Assembly (NCBI GenBank): GCA_030621075.1
Contig: JAUXII010000062.1
Location: forward strand, 1-6,261
Reading direction: 5' to 3'
Length of the DNA: 6,261 nt
Source of the DNA: Lentimicrobiaceae bacterium
GTDB taxonomy: Bacteria > Bacteroidota > Bacteroidia > Bacteroidales > JAGONC01
The position numbers and the translations under genes are program-made. A model generated the notes under the pieces. That model ran no database searches. It was not told where the DNA came from and saw only the letters and a list, made by a program, of their open reading frames with translations. Shown one piece after another: positions 1 through 6,261 of the stretch. Every line of letters starts with the position of its first letter. The stretch's first letter is position 1.

Positions 1-22
1 TGATTTCATCAAAAAAATACAT
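1..22 (-). CDS. possible start of a minus-strand gene, cut by the window edge
   Basis: On the minus strand an ATG at 22-20 opens a frame reading MYFFDEI with no stop before the window edge. It lies 29 bp beyond the stop of the aldolase-like gene, on the same strand, which would suit a next gene in the same transcript. Only seven codons are visible, so the product cannot be recognised and the start may be chance. The evidence is limited to one open ATG at a plausible spacing. Confidence 0.2.
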
Positions 23-51
23 ATTGAGGGATAATTTTTTTTGCTTTTTTT

Positions 52-1323
52 TTAGGAAAGGAATTTTTTTCGCAATTCTTTAATTCGTTCTTCTTCCATA
101 GGGACCATATCACCTAAATGAACACTATTTATTAAAGATCGGGCACTTAAGTCGGCCACTTCCAACCTTTCATATGTTGAAAGTAACGAATCGCCTGTTA
201 ATACGATTGAATCATTTTGTATAATAACAGCATTCACCTTGGCAGAAAACATCTTAGCCAGTTGCCAGTAATCATCAACATACGATCCGTACGAAACCTT
301 CGGAATATCCTGTAACAAAATCCAACACTCTGGTATGGTCCTGACATCCAAATTGGTAGCAGTAACACAAAAAGGCATTATTGAGGGAGACTGGGTTTGA
401 ATGATGGAATTCAGATGAGAATTTCTTCTATATATTTCCCTATGCAATGTTAATTGCGGGTTTATTCCCCTACCTTTTCTATTTCTTCGATCAATTATCT
501 TAATGAAATTATTATTTTTCAGGCCAAATATGGGAATATCGGATGGAGTAATGAGAAAATCATTCCCTTGCAATCTGACCGAAATTGCTCCGGAATTGCT
601 TAATATTAGCCCTTTTTTATATGCTCTTTGTGCAATACTAAGCATATTTGACCGGAGTTCTTCTTCTGCATGATAATAAGCATCTGCATCAAATTCATAA
701 TTCGTAATTAAATCCCCGTTTTCTTTTTCCACACTAAGATCATCATCCGGATATTGCAATTCACCAATTTTATTTGCATCAATTATAACACCTGCACAAA
801 ATTCCAGCGCTTCAAACCGGACAAAAGCATCAATTATATTTTCCCCTCCAACAACAACACCATGATTTTCCATAATCACTGCATTTGTTCCACCAGAAAA
901 CTCCTCAGCAATGTTTGCACTTAATTTTTCACTTCCAGGCTGTTCATAACCTGCATACCCTATTGGGCCAACAATTTCTTTAAGATATGGAACTATATTG
1001 ATATCAGGAATTTTCCTAACAATACTAAATGAAACAAGAGAAGCAGAATGAGCATGGATGATGGCTTTAATATCAGGACGCAATTGATAAATTGCTTTAT
1101 GAAAAGGCAATTCCATAGAGGGTTTATGGATCCCTTCCGTTTTACCATTGCAATGAAGGCATATGATATCTTCCTTTAACAGATTTCCTTTATCAACACC
1201 TGACGGAGTTATCCAGATATTGCCACTTTCATCCTTAACAGAAAAATTACCGCCTGTGGAAGTTGTAAATCCCTTTTGATAAATTCTATTGGCTATGGAA
1301 ATTATTTGTTCACGAGGATGCAT
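52..1323 (-). CDS. tandem two-domain class II aldolase/adducin family protein; N-terminal domain intact, C-terminal domain degenerate
   Basis: The 423-residue protein carries two class II aldolase/adducin domains, at about 1-190 and 224-400, joined by an acidic linker. The family includes fuculose- and ribulose-phosphate aldolases and epimerases that use a divalent metal to stabilise an enediolate. Domain 1 shows the whole signature: TGGN at 23-26, TPSG at 39-42, KPSME with catalytic-type Glu71, HAH at 90-92 and ENHG with His154, so a Zn site of His90, His92 and His154 is expected. In domain 2 the equivalents are Ala246 (for Asn26), about Gln290 (for Glu71), Gln309, Gln311 and Asp371, so it should not bind metal. 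Single-domain family members are roughly 200-230 residues, so the length fits a duplication. There is no signal peptide, so it is probably cytoplasmic. The substrate cannot be told from sequence. The start is 21 bp after the dnaK stop and has no clear Shine-Dalgarno sequence. The family call is firm; the function is open. Confidence 0.88.
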   Translation of the reverse strand: MHPREQIISIANRIYQKGFTTSTGGNFSVKDESGNIWITPSGVDKGNLLKEDIICLHCNGKTEGIHKPSMELPFHKAIYQLRPDIKAIIHAHSASLVSFSIVRKIPDINIVPYLKEIVGPIGYAGYEQPGSEKLSANIAEEFSGGTNAVIMENHGVVVGGENIIDAFVRFEALEFCAGVIIDANKIGELQYPDDDLSVEKENGDLITNYEFDADAYYHAEEELRSNMLSIAQRAYKKGLILSNSGAISVRLQGNDFLITPSDIPIFGLKNNNFIKIIDRRNRKGRGINPQLTLHREIYRRNSHLNSIIQTQSPSIMPFCVTATNLDVRTIPECWILLQDIPKVSYGSYVDDYWQLAKMFSAKVNAVIIQNDSIVLTGDSLLSTYERLEVADLSARSLINSVHLGDMVPMEEERIKELRKKFLS

Positions 1324-1344
1324 TTCTATATCTCAAAATCCGCC

Positions 1345-3270
1345 TTACTTTTTATCGTCCCCTATCTCTTCGAAGTCAACATCCGTCACTTCTCCATCAT
1401 CAGAAGGAGGGGTTCCGGCATCACCTGCAGGTGGCTGCTGTCCGGGTTGTGGGCCTGCCTGTTGTTCCTGCGTACCCTTGTACATCTCTTCACTGGCAGC
1501 TTGCCATGAGCTGTTCAACATATTCATCGCGGCATCAATCCCATCCAGATCTTTGTTATTATGCGCGGTTTTTAAATCAGCAAGTGCTTTCTCAATGGGT
1601 TCCTTCTTTTCAGCAGGTAATTTATCCCCATACTCTTTGAGTTGCTTTTCGGTTTGAAAAATCAATGCATCGGCATTGTTTAATTTATCAACCGATTCTC
1701 TCTCTTTTTTATCGGTTTCTTCATTTGCTTTTGCTTCATCTTTCATTTTCTTAATTTCATCCTCGTTTAGTCCGGAAGAAGCTTCAATACGAATATCCTG
1801 AGATTTACCTGTTCCTTTATCTTTCGCCGTTACATGAAGAATGCCATTCGCATCAATATCAAAAATTACTTCAATCTGAGGCAAACCTCTTGGCGCAGGT
1901 GGGATTCCATCAAGATGGAACCGTCCGATGCTTTTATTTTGGCTTGCCATTGGCCGTTCTCCCTGTAAGACATGTATCTCAACTGAAGGCTGGTTATCAG
2001 ACGCTGTTGAGAATGTTTCAGACTTTTTAACCGGGATAGTTGTATTTGACTCAATCAACTTTGTAAAAACGCTACCCAAGGTTTCAATACCGAGTGATAA
2101 CGGCGTTACGTCGAGTAACAGAACATCTTTTACCTCTCCGGTAAGAACTCCCCCTTGAATAGCTGCTCCAACTGCTACTACTTCATCGGGATTAACTCCT
2201 TTGGAAGGTGTTTTACCAAAAAAGTCTTCCACCACTTTCTGGATAATTGGTATACGTGTTGAACCTCCAACCAATATCACTTCATCAATTTCTGAAGCTG
2301 CCATACCGGAATCTTTTAATGCTTTCTTACAAGGTTCAATAATCGCCTGGATATATTTATCTATCAGCTGCTCAAACTTTGCCCTGGTGAGTGTTCTTAC
2401 AAGGTGCTTGGGTATTCCATCAACAGGCATAATATATGGCAAGTTGATTTCGGTAGATGCTGAGCTTGACAATTCAATCTTTGCTTTCTCAGCTCCTTCT
2501 TTTAACCTTTGCAACGCCATAGGGTCTTTGCGAAGGTCAATATTCTCATCTTTCTTGAATTCGTCAGCCAGCCAATCGATAATGGTCTGGTCAAAATCAT
2601 CACCGCCCAGATGCGTATCACCATTTGTTGATTTTACTTCAAAAACACCATCTCCCAATTCAAGGATGGAGATATCAAACGTTCCACCTCCCAGGTCAAA
2701 AACAGCCAGCTTCACATCCTTGCTTTTCTTGTCAATGCCATACGCCAAAGAAGCTGCTGTTGGCTCATTGATGATTCTCTTCACTGTTAAACCGGCAATC
2801 TCGCCAGCCTCCTTTGTAGCTTGACGCTGTGAATCGCTGAAGTAAGCAGGTACAGTAATCACTGCTTCCGTAACTTCGTGGCCCAGGTAATCTTCAGCTG
2901 TTTTTTTCATTTTCTGAAGAATCATAGCCGAAATTTCCTGTGGAGTATATAATCTATCGTCTATTTTAATCCTTGGTGTGTTATTATCACCTTTTTCAAC
3001 AATAAAAGGAACCCTGCCAATTTCAGTTTGTACCCTGGAAAAGGGTTCACCCATAAATCTTTTAATAGAGAATATTGTTTTTTGAGGGTTTGTAATAGCC
3101 TGACGCTTTGCCGGATCGCCTACTTTGCGTTCGCCATTTTCAGTAAATGCGACAATGGAGGGAGTTGTCCTCTTCCCTTCACTATTAGGGATAACCACAG
3201 GCTCATTTCCTTCCATTACCGATACACATGAATTTGTAGTTCCTAAATCTATTCCAATAATTTTTCCCAT
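1345..3270 (-). CDS. dnaK: molecular chaperone DnaK (Hsp70)
   Basis: This is a full-length 641-residue Hsp70. It binds exposed hydrophobic segments of client proteins in an ATP-driven cycle with DnaJ and GrpE in the cytoplasm. The ATPase domain (about 1-380) shows phosphate motif IDLGTTNS at 7-14, Lys70 in the expected catalytic position, FDLGGGTFD at 191-199 and adenosine motif VGGSTRIP at 334-341. The interdomain linker with [12 protein letters not shown] follows at about 383-394, then the beta substrate-binding domain to about 500 and a helical lid to about 600. The tail is low-complexity, rich in Gln, Pro and Gly, and ends in an acidic [13 protein letters not shown], comparable to the EEVD-like acidic ends of bacterial DnaK. 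The ATG at 3270 gives the canonical [10 protein letters not shown] start. No dnaJ or grpE flanks it here; the next gene on the strand is an aldolase-like protein. Length and motifs leave no serious alternative. Confidence 0.99.
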   Translation of the reverse strand: MGKIIGIDLGTTNSCVSVMEGNEPVVIPNSEGKRTTPSIVAFTENGERKVGDPAKRQAITNPQKTIFSIKRFMGEPFSRVQTEIGRVPFIVEKGDNNTPRIKIDDRLYTPQEISAMILQKMKKTAEDYLGHEVTEAVITVPAYFSDSQRQATKEAGEIAGLTVKRIINEPTAASLAYGIDKKSKDVKLAVFDLGGGTFDISILELGDGVFEVKSTNGDTHLGGDDFDQTIIDWLADEFKKDENIDLRKDPMALQRLKEGAEKAKIELSSSASTEINLPYIMPVDGIPKHLVRTLTRAKFEQLIDKYIQAIIEPCKKALKDSGMAASEIDEVILVGGSTRIPIIQKVVEDFFGKTPSKGVNPDEVVAVGAAIQGGVLTGEVKDVLLLDVTPLSLGIETLGSVFTKLIESNTTIPVKKSETFSTASDNQPSVEIHVLQGERPMASQNKSIGRFHLDGIPPAPRGLPQIEVIFDIDANGILHVTAKDKGTGKSQDIRIEASSGLNEDEIKKMKDEAKANEETDKKERESVDKLNNADALIFQTEKQLKEYGDKLPAEKKEPIEKALADLKTAHNNKDLDGIDAAMNMLNSSWQAASEEMYKGTQEQQAGPQPGQQPPAGDAGTPPSDDGEVTDVDFEEIGDDKK

Positions 3271-3346
3271 AATAATTTATATTATTTTTTGATAATTATA
3301 TTTTTTTTCAAGTGATAAATATAATTTCAATGATTATGCCAAATCC

Positions 3347-3381
3347 CAAATCATACAGAAATGCTGACAAAAAATGACAAA
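3347..3381 (-). promoter_or_regulatory. candidate dnaK promoter with tandem TTGTCA elements nearby
   Basis: Read on the minus strand, a TTTG at 3381-3378 is followed after 22 bp by TATGATTTG at 3355-3347. This resembles the Bacteroidetes pair TTTG and TAnnTTTG, but with one extra base in the -7 box and a spacer slightly longer than the usual 19-21. Transcription from it would give a leader of about 70 nt, very AT-rich. The TTTG is the edge of the first of two TTGTCA hexamers (3380-3375 and 3370-3365) exactly 10 bp apart. There is no CIRCE inverted repeat (TTAGCACTC-N9-GAGTGCTAA). The assignment rests on imperfect consensus matching and on position upstream of dnaK. Confidence 0.3.
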
Positions 3382-3462
3382 AAGGCAGGAACAGATATAA
3401 AATTGTCGTGTTATGCGGGTAAATCAAAAACCAAATAACTGAGGTGGATTTATTATCAGAGT

Positions 3463-4485
3463 TTAACCACCAATTACCATTACAAACTTCAACCCTTTAG
3501 TGGTTAATATATCCTGACTTAATGGATGCAGAAGATAGCTTCTGGATTTATTGTACCGGCAGGAGAATATACCAATACCATTTGTAATATTTGTGTATTC
3601 CGGACGGTCCTGAATGATACTGTTCGAAGGCTCATTTACCACCATATACGTATTATACTCCTCGCCGGCAACGGAATACAAAAACTCAACTGTCATTGAA
3701 ACCCGTGAATCAACTTCAGCTTCCATTTCAGGCTCATATGGAATAGTAGATTGCAGAAAGATGTAGAAGCATTCATTAGCAAACTGGATCAGCATATTTT
3801 CACCCCCCTCTGTTGTTTTGGATCTTCTTGTAGTAAAAGGGTAATCAACAGATTTAAAAAGAGTATCAGGATTAGTGAAGAATTTTTCTTTGTAATTAAA
3901 GCGCATGATCACTTCATACCTTCTTCCGTTTTTAGCAGAGACCCATTCAACATCTTTTGCAAAAGAATTATCAGGAAACATAATGGTTGGATCAGTTGGA
4001 TGGTTTAACGGGGGCTTCAGGATCATAAAATCATGGACAAGTGGTGTTTGGGCAGTTATAACCTTATCCGAATTTTGGTTCGTAATAATTAATTTATATT
4101 CACTCTCACCATCAAGTTGTCCGTGCGTAACGCATTGGTAAAGAACCTGTTCCGGGTAATAAAAGATGCCGGGTTCTTTGTTATAAATTGTTGTAGTATC
4201 AAAATCAAAAGTTTTTAAAACAGAACCCCACTTCCACTGCTCCAATTGAACAATTAATGCATCTCCATAACTACTGGAATCAGCTTCCTGTGCCATATAC
4301 AGAGCATTTGTGTCGCCAAGGAATGCTTTATTGACTTTCACATAGGAAATACTATCTGTTTGATTTAATAAACTATAAACAACTGTAATATCCTTCCATT
4401 CGGCGATCATATCAATGTCAGTACTACAGCTACCAAGAATTAAGAAAGAAATAATAATACCCGGAAAACGAAAGTATCTGTTCAT
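3463..4485 (-). CDS. predicted outer-membrane lipoprotein, DUF4249-like
   Basis: The 340-residue product begins with a lipoprotein signal peptide: a short basic start (MNRYFR), a hydrophobic stretch IIISFLIL and lipobox LGSC, so Cys20 is the predicted lipidated residue. The mature protein starts CSTDIDMIAEW, with acidic residues close to the cysteine, loosely like Bacteroidetes surface-export signals. The rest looks like a beta-rich secreted domain with no membrane helices. Features such as ITVVYSLLN near the start, an early YKLIITN segment followed by a T-P-V-type turn, and NGIGIFSCRY near the end recall DUF4249 proteins of Bacteroidetes, which often sit beside TonB-dependent receptors. No such receptor gene is visible here. 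Molecular function is unknown. The ATG at 4485 is chosen because it begins the signal peptide directly. It is divergent from panB and lies 192 bp upstream of dnaK. The lipoprotein call is strong; the family call is from memory of the pattern. Confidence 0.85.
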   Translation of the reverse strand: MNRYFRFPGIIISFLILGSCSTDIDMIAEWKDITVVYSLLNQTDSISYVKVNKAFLGDTNALYMAQEADSSSYGDALIVQLEQWKWGSVLKTFDFDTTTIYNKEPGIFYYPEQVLYQCVTHGQLDGESEYKLIITNQNSDKVITAQTPLVHDFMILKPPLNHPTDPTIMFPDNSFAKDVEWVSAKNGRRYEVIMRFNYKEKFFTNPDTLFKSVDYPFTTRRSKTTEGGENMLIQFANECFYIFLQSTIPYEPEMEAEVDSRVSMTVEFLYSVAGEEYNTYMVVNEPSNSIIQDRPEYTNITNGIGIFSCRYNKSRSYLLHPLSQDILTTKGLKFVMVIGG

Positions 4486-4490
4486 AGGCG

Positions 4491-4498
4491 CAAAAATA
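4491..4498 (-). promoter_or_regulatory. possible -7 box for the lipoprotein gene, very close to its start
   Basis: On the minus strand the bases read TATTTTTG, a full match to the Bacteroidetes -7 consensus TAnnTTTG. The box ends five bases before the lipoprotein ATG, so a start site about 5-7 bases downstream would make the mRNA leaderless or nearly so. No convincing TTTG is present at the -33 distance, and this AT-rich region could produce the match by chance. Confidence 0.25.
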
Positions 4499-4559
4499 TG
4501 AATTTTATTTATTTTAAAGATCTTTATGTAGCAAGAATCGACATGAATATAATTATTTG

Positions 4560-4567
4560 TAGCTTTG
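4560..4567 (+). promoter_or_regulatory. candidate -7 promoter box for panB
   Basis: TAGCTTTG matches the Bacteroidetes -7 consensus TAnnTTTG exactly and lies 30 bp before the panB ATG at 4598, which would give a leader of about 20-25 nt. The leader is A/T-rich (AAAAAAT before the ATG) with no Shine-Dalgarno sequence, as is usual in this phylum. A clear -33 TTTG is not seen at the normal spacing, so the assignment rests on the -7 box and its position. Confidence 0.45.
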
Positions 4568-4597
4568 TATAGTATTTCATAACGTAAATAAAAAAAT

Positions 4598-5419
4598 ATG
4601 TTTACTTCAGGTTTTTCTTCAGTAAAAAAAATTACAACGCATGTTCTTCAGGAAATGAAACTTAGAGGAGAAAAAATTGCCATGTTGACCGGGTATGATT
4701 TTTCCATGGCCAGGATCCTTGACGATGCTGGTATTGATATTGTACTTGTTGGTGATTCAGCGTCAAATGTTATTGCAGGACACAAAACTACAATACCCAT
4801 TACCCTGAATGAAATGATTTTCCTTGCTTCTTCGGTAATGAGAGCAGTTAACAGAGCACTTGTTGTTGTTGATATGCCCTTTGGAACCTATCAGGGAAAC
4901 TCCAAAGAAGCATTAAATTCAGCTATCCGTATCATGAAAGAATCAGGCGTTGATGCTGTAAAAATAGAAGGAGGAAGAGAGGTGGCAGAATCAATAAACA
5001 GGATTTTGTCAGCAGGGATACCTGTTATGGGACACCTTGGGTTAATGCCTCAGTCAATTCATAAATTTGGAACTTATATTGTCAGGGCCACAGAAAAAGA
5101 AGAAGCAGACCGGCTTATTGAAGATGCCCAAATCCTGGATGATACAGGTTGCTTTGCTGTTGTGCTTGAAAAAATTCCTTCAAAGCTTGCAACTCAGGTT
5201 ACAAAAAAAATAAAAATACCTACAATAGGAATCGGTGCCGGGTCAGAGGTTGACGGTCAGGTGCTGGTTTTATACGACATGCTTGGCATCACTCAGGATT
5301 TCTCGCCACGCTTTCTTCGCCGGTATCATAATTTACAAGAAGAAATTAAGGGTTCTGTAATATCGTATATCAATGATGTTAAAGCCGTTGATTTTCCAAG
5401 TAAAAGAGAGCAGTATTGA
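4598..5419 (+). CDS. panB: 3-methyl-2-oxobutanoate hydroxymethyltransferase (ketopantoate hydroxymethyltransferase)
   Basis: PanB transfers a hydroxymethyl group from 5,10-methylene-tetrahydrofolate to 2-oxoisovalerate to give ketopantoate, the committed step to pantothenate and coenzyme A, in the cytoplasm. The 273-residue protein is normal family length, an expected Mg-dependent TIM barrel. Visible family segments are LTGYDFSMA (30-38), [12 protein letters not shown] (51-62), VDMPFGTYQ (91-99), VKIEGG (121-126), GHLGLMPQS (145-153), LEKIP (190-194) and IGIGAG (210-215). By comparison with E. coli PanB, Asp53, Ser54, Asp92 and Glu124 would make the metal and substrate site, with Lys122 substrate-contacting and Glu191 as the general base. 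The start gives a short variable leader before [12 protein letters not shown], typical of Bacteroidetes PanB. It is divergent from the lipoprotein gene and 73 bp ahead of a pseudouridine synthase. No other pantothenate gene (panC, panD, panE) is in view, so this gene stands apart from the pathway here. Confidence 0.98.
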   Translation: MFTSGFSSVKKITTHVLQEMKLRGEKIAMLTGYDFSMARILDDAGIDIVLVGDSASNVIAGHKTTIPITLNEMIFLASSVMRAVNRALVVVDMPFGTYQGNSKEALNSAIRIMKESGVDAVKIEGGREVAESINRILSAGIPVMGHLGLMPQSIHKFGTYIVRATEKEEADRLIEDAQILDDTGCFAVVLEKIPSKLATQVTKKIKIPTIGIGAGSEVDGQVLVLYDMLGITQDFSPRFLRRYHNLQEEIKGSVISYINDVKAVDFPSKREQY

Positions 5420-5463
5420 TATACGATATACGATTAACGATATGCGAAATGCGAAATGCGAAA
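5415..5463. repeat. 7-bp tandem repeat array between panB and the pseudouridine synthase
   Basis: Seven consecutive in-register 7-bp units start at 5415, 5422, 5429, 5436, 5443, 5450 and 5457. The first three full-quality units read TACGATA, TACGATT and AACGATA; the last three are identical TGCGAAA. Consensus is roughly TRCGAWA. The first unit, ATTGATA at 5415-5421, is degenerate and contains the TGA stop codon of panB (5417-5419). An isolated further TTCGATA lies out of register at 5476-5482. The array fills most of the 73-bp gap. Two sub-blocks with different unit sequences suggest two rounds of slippage. No function is evident from sequence. Confidence 0.85.
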
Positions 5464-5492
5464 TGAAATTTAATTTTCGATATTACTGAATT

Positions 5493-6185
5493 ATGTCTCA
5501 GTTTATTAGTATCAAATCCCGTATCCTGTACGAAGACAACCACATCTTAATCCTCAACAAACTTCCTTCAGAAATTGTTCAAGGAGATAAAACAGGTGAT
5601 GAACCATTGGTTGAGACACTTAAAAGGTACTTGAAAGAAAAGTACAATAAACCCGGGAATGTATTCTTAGGAGTCGTACATCGCCTTGACAGACCGGTGA
5701 GTGGGGCGGTTATATTTGCCAGGACCAGCAAAGCATTGAGTAGGTTAAATGAAATATTGCGTGAAGGGAAATTACAAAAAACTTACTGGGCAGTCGTAAA
5801 AAACAGGCCGCCAAAAGAGGATGATCATCTTATTCATTACCTAACAAGAGATACTAAGAAAAATAAATCATTTGCTTTCAGCAGAGCAAAAGGTGATGCT
5901 AAAAAATCGGAATTAAAATACCGTTTGGTCAAGTCTATTGATAATTTTTATCTCCTTGAAATTCAACTTTTAACAGGGAGACATCATCAAATAAGAGCAC
6001 AGCTTTCAGCTGTAGGATGTCCGGTAAAAGGTGATCTGAAATATGGCTTTCCAAGAACGAATGAAGATGCCTCCATCCATCTGCATGCCAGGAAGATTGA
6101 GTTTGTTCATCCGGTGAAGAAAGAACGTATCGAGATTTCTGCAGAACCTCCGCCGAATGATCCCTTATGGAAGTATTTCCGCTAA
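5493..6185 (+). CDS. RluA-family pseudouridine synthase without an S4 domain
   Basis: This family isomerises specific uridines in rRNA or tRNA to pseudouridine. The 230-residue protein has the catalytic motif HRLDRPVSG at 63-71, with Asp66 as the predicted nucleophile. It is followed by KTYWAVV (96-102), which supplies the conserved active-site Tyr98, by LLTGRHHQIRAQL (159-171), and by LHARKIEFVHP (197-207). It opens directly with ILYEDNHILILNK, so it lacks the N-terminal S4 RNA-binding domain of RluC and RluD and resembles the compact RluA/TruC types in size. The RPVSG variant of the motif is closer to TruC-like members than to the DTSG form, but the RNA target cannot be assigned, so no symbol is given. 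The ATG at 5493 directly precedes the catalytic domain; no Shine-Dalgarno sequence is visible. It may be co-transcribed with panB across the heptamer repeat; TAATTTTC at 5471-5478 is only a near match to a -7 box. Confidence 0.95.
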   Translation: MSQFISIKSRILYEDNHILILNKLPSEIVQGDKTGDEPLVETLKRYLKEKYNKPGNVFLGVVHRLDRPVSGAVIFARTSKALSRLNEILREGKLQKTYWAVVKNRPPKEDDHLIHYLTRDTKKNKSFAFSRAKGDAKKSELKYRLVKSIDNFYLLEIQLLTGRHHQIRAQLSAVGCPVKGDLKYGFPRTNEDASIHLHARKIEFVHPVKKERIEISAEPPPNDPLWKYFR

Positions 6186-6186
6186 A

Positions 6187-6235
6187 CCTTGGCAAGAAAC
6201 TTCACTTTAGGCAATTTAGCACTCTAAACTCAAGG
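6187..6235 (+). other. weak imperfect inverted repeat after the pseudouridine synthase gene
   Basis: Just after the stop codon, CCTTG (6187-6191) pairs with CAAGG (6231-6235), and inside it TTTAG (6215-6219) and CTAAA (6224-6228) form a 5-bp stem with a CACT loop. A second TTTAG at 6206-6210 could compete for the same partner. No T-run follows, so this is not a standard intrinsic terminator. It could be a weak transcript-end structure or chance. Nothing else is seen between 6186 and 6261. Confidence 0.2.
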
Positions 6236-6261
6236 CACTGATTAGTTCCAATTATTATATA

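Noticed and set aside
1289..1657. Plus-strand open frame of 122 codons with many cysteines opposite the end of dnaK
   Set aside because: It lies antisense to the dnaK 3' end. Its Cys and Gly/Pro-rich part is just the complement of the Gln/Pro/Gly codons of the DnaK tail. It has no recognisable domain or start signal.
2201..2824. Long plus-strand open frame of 207 codons inside dnaK
   Set aside because: It is fully antisense to the conserved ATPase domain and its translation resembles no known protein; long antisense frames are common opposite highly conserved genes.
3294..3326. AATTATA and TATAATT arms in the dnaK leader
   Set aside because: The seven-base stem is made only of A-T pairs with a 19-base loop in very AT-rich DNA, so it is not a credible regulatory structure.
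3328..3341. Sigma-54-like element upstream of dnaK on the minus strand (TGGCAT, 5 bp, TTG)
   Set aside because: Spacing of the two parts is right, but the essential C of the -12 GC pair is A. A match of this quality is likely enough by chance in AT-rich DNA, and a sigma-70-type start fits about as well.
5459..5479. Possible terminator hairpin between panB and the pseudouridine synthase (CGAAA pairing with TTTCG)
   Set aside because: The stem is only five base pairs around an AT-rich loop with mismatches and has no following T-run; the arms are better explained as parts of the CGA-containing heptamer repeat.
5935..6195. Minus-strand open frame of 86 codons opposite the pseudouridine synthase
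   Set aside because: It overlaps the conserved C-terminal part of a clear plus-strand gene, and its translation shows no domain or signal peptide.
6216..6224. TTAGCACTC, identical to the left half of the CIRCE heat-shock operator
   Set aside because: The right half nine bases later should read GAGTGCTAA but reads GGCACTGAT, so the inverted repeat is absent. A single 9-mer match in a window of this size is not surprising, and no chaperone gene is seen after it before the window ends.

Overview
The window looks like an ordinary chromosomal segment from a member of the Bacteroidetes, most likely class Bacteroidia. DNA composition is AT-rich. DnaK and PanB read as Bacteroidetes-type versions of these proteins. 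Start codons follow A/T-rich leaders rather than clear Shine-Dalgarno sequences. At least one TAnnTTTG-type -7 box, the form used by the Bacteroidetes primary sigma factor, can be seen. No virus, transposon, CRISPR array, tRNA or rRNA is visible. I did not find a convincing new multi-gene system; the points of interest are a likely pseudoenzyme domain, a short tandem repeat and some promoter architecture.

Layout. Positions 1-4485 are read on the minus strand. From high to low coordinate they hold a lipoprotein of the DUF4249-like type (3463-4485), the chaperone gene dnaK (1345-3270), a tandem two-domain class II aldolase/adducin protein (52-1323) that starts only 21 bp after dnaK, and possibly the first seven codons of another minus-strand gene (1-22). 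Positions 4598-6185 are read on the plus strand: panB (4598-5419), the first step of pantothenate and coenzyme A synthesis, then an RluA-family pseudouridine synthase (5493-6185). The lipoprotein gene and panB diverge from a 112-bp shared promoter region (4486-4597).

How the genes relate. dnaK probably has its own promoter in the 192-bp gap 3271-3462. That gap carries two TTGTCA elements 10 bp apart and no CIRCE operator. The aldolase-like gene is close enough to be read through from dnaK. In that protein the N-terminal half keeps the full metal and catalytic signature, while the C-terminal half has lost all of it, so it appears to be an active domain fused to a dead copy. panB and the pseudouridine synthase are separated by 73 bp, most of it a 7-bp tandem repeat that begins at the panB stop codon. 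They may share a transcript, but nothing suggests they share a pathway.

No intergenic stretch exceeds 200 bp, and no strong intrinsic terminator was found anywhere. The last 76 bp (6186-6261) contain no gene, only a weak imperfect inverted repeat.
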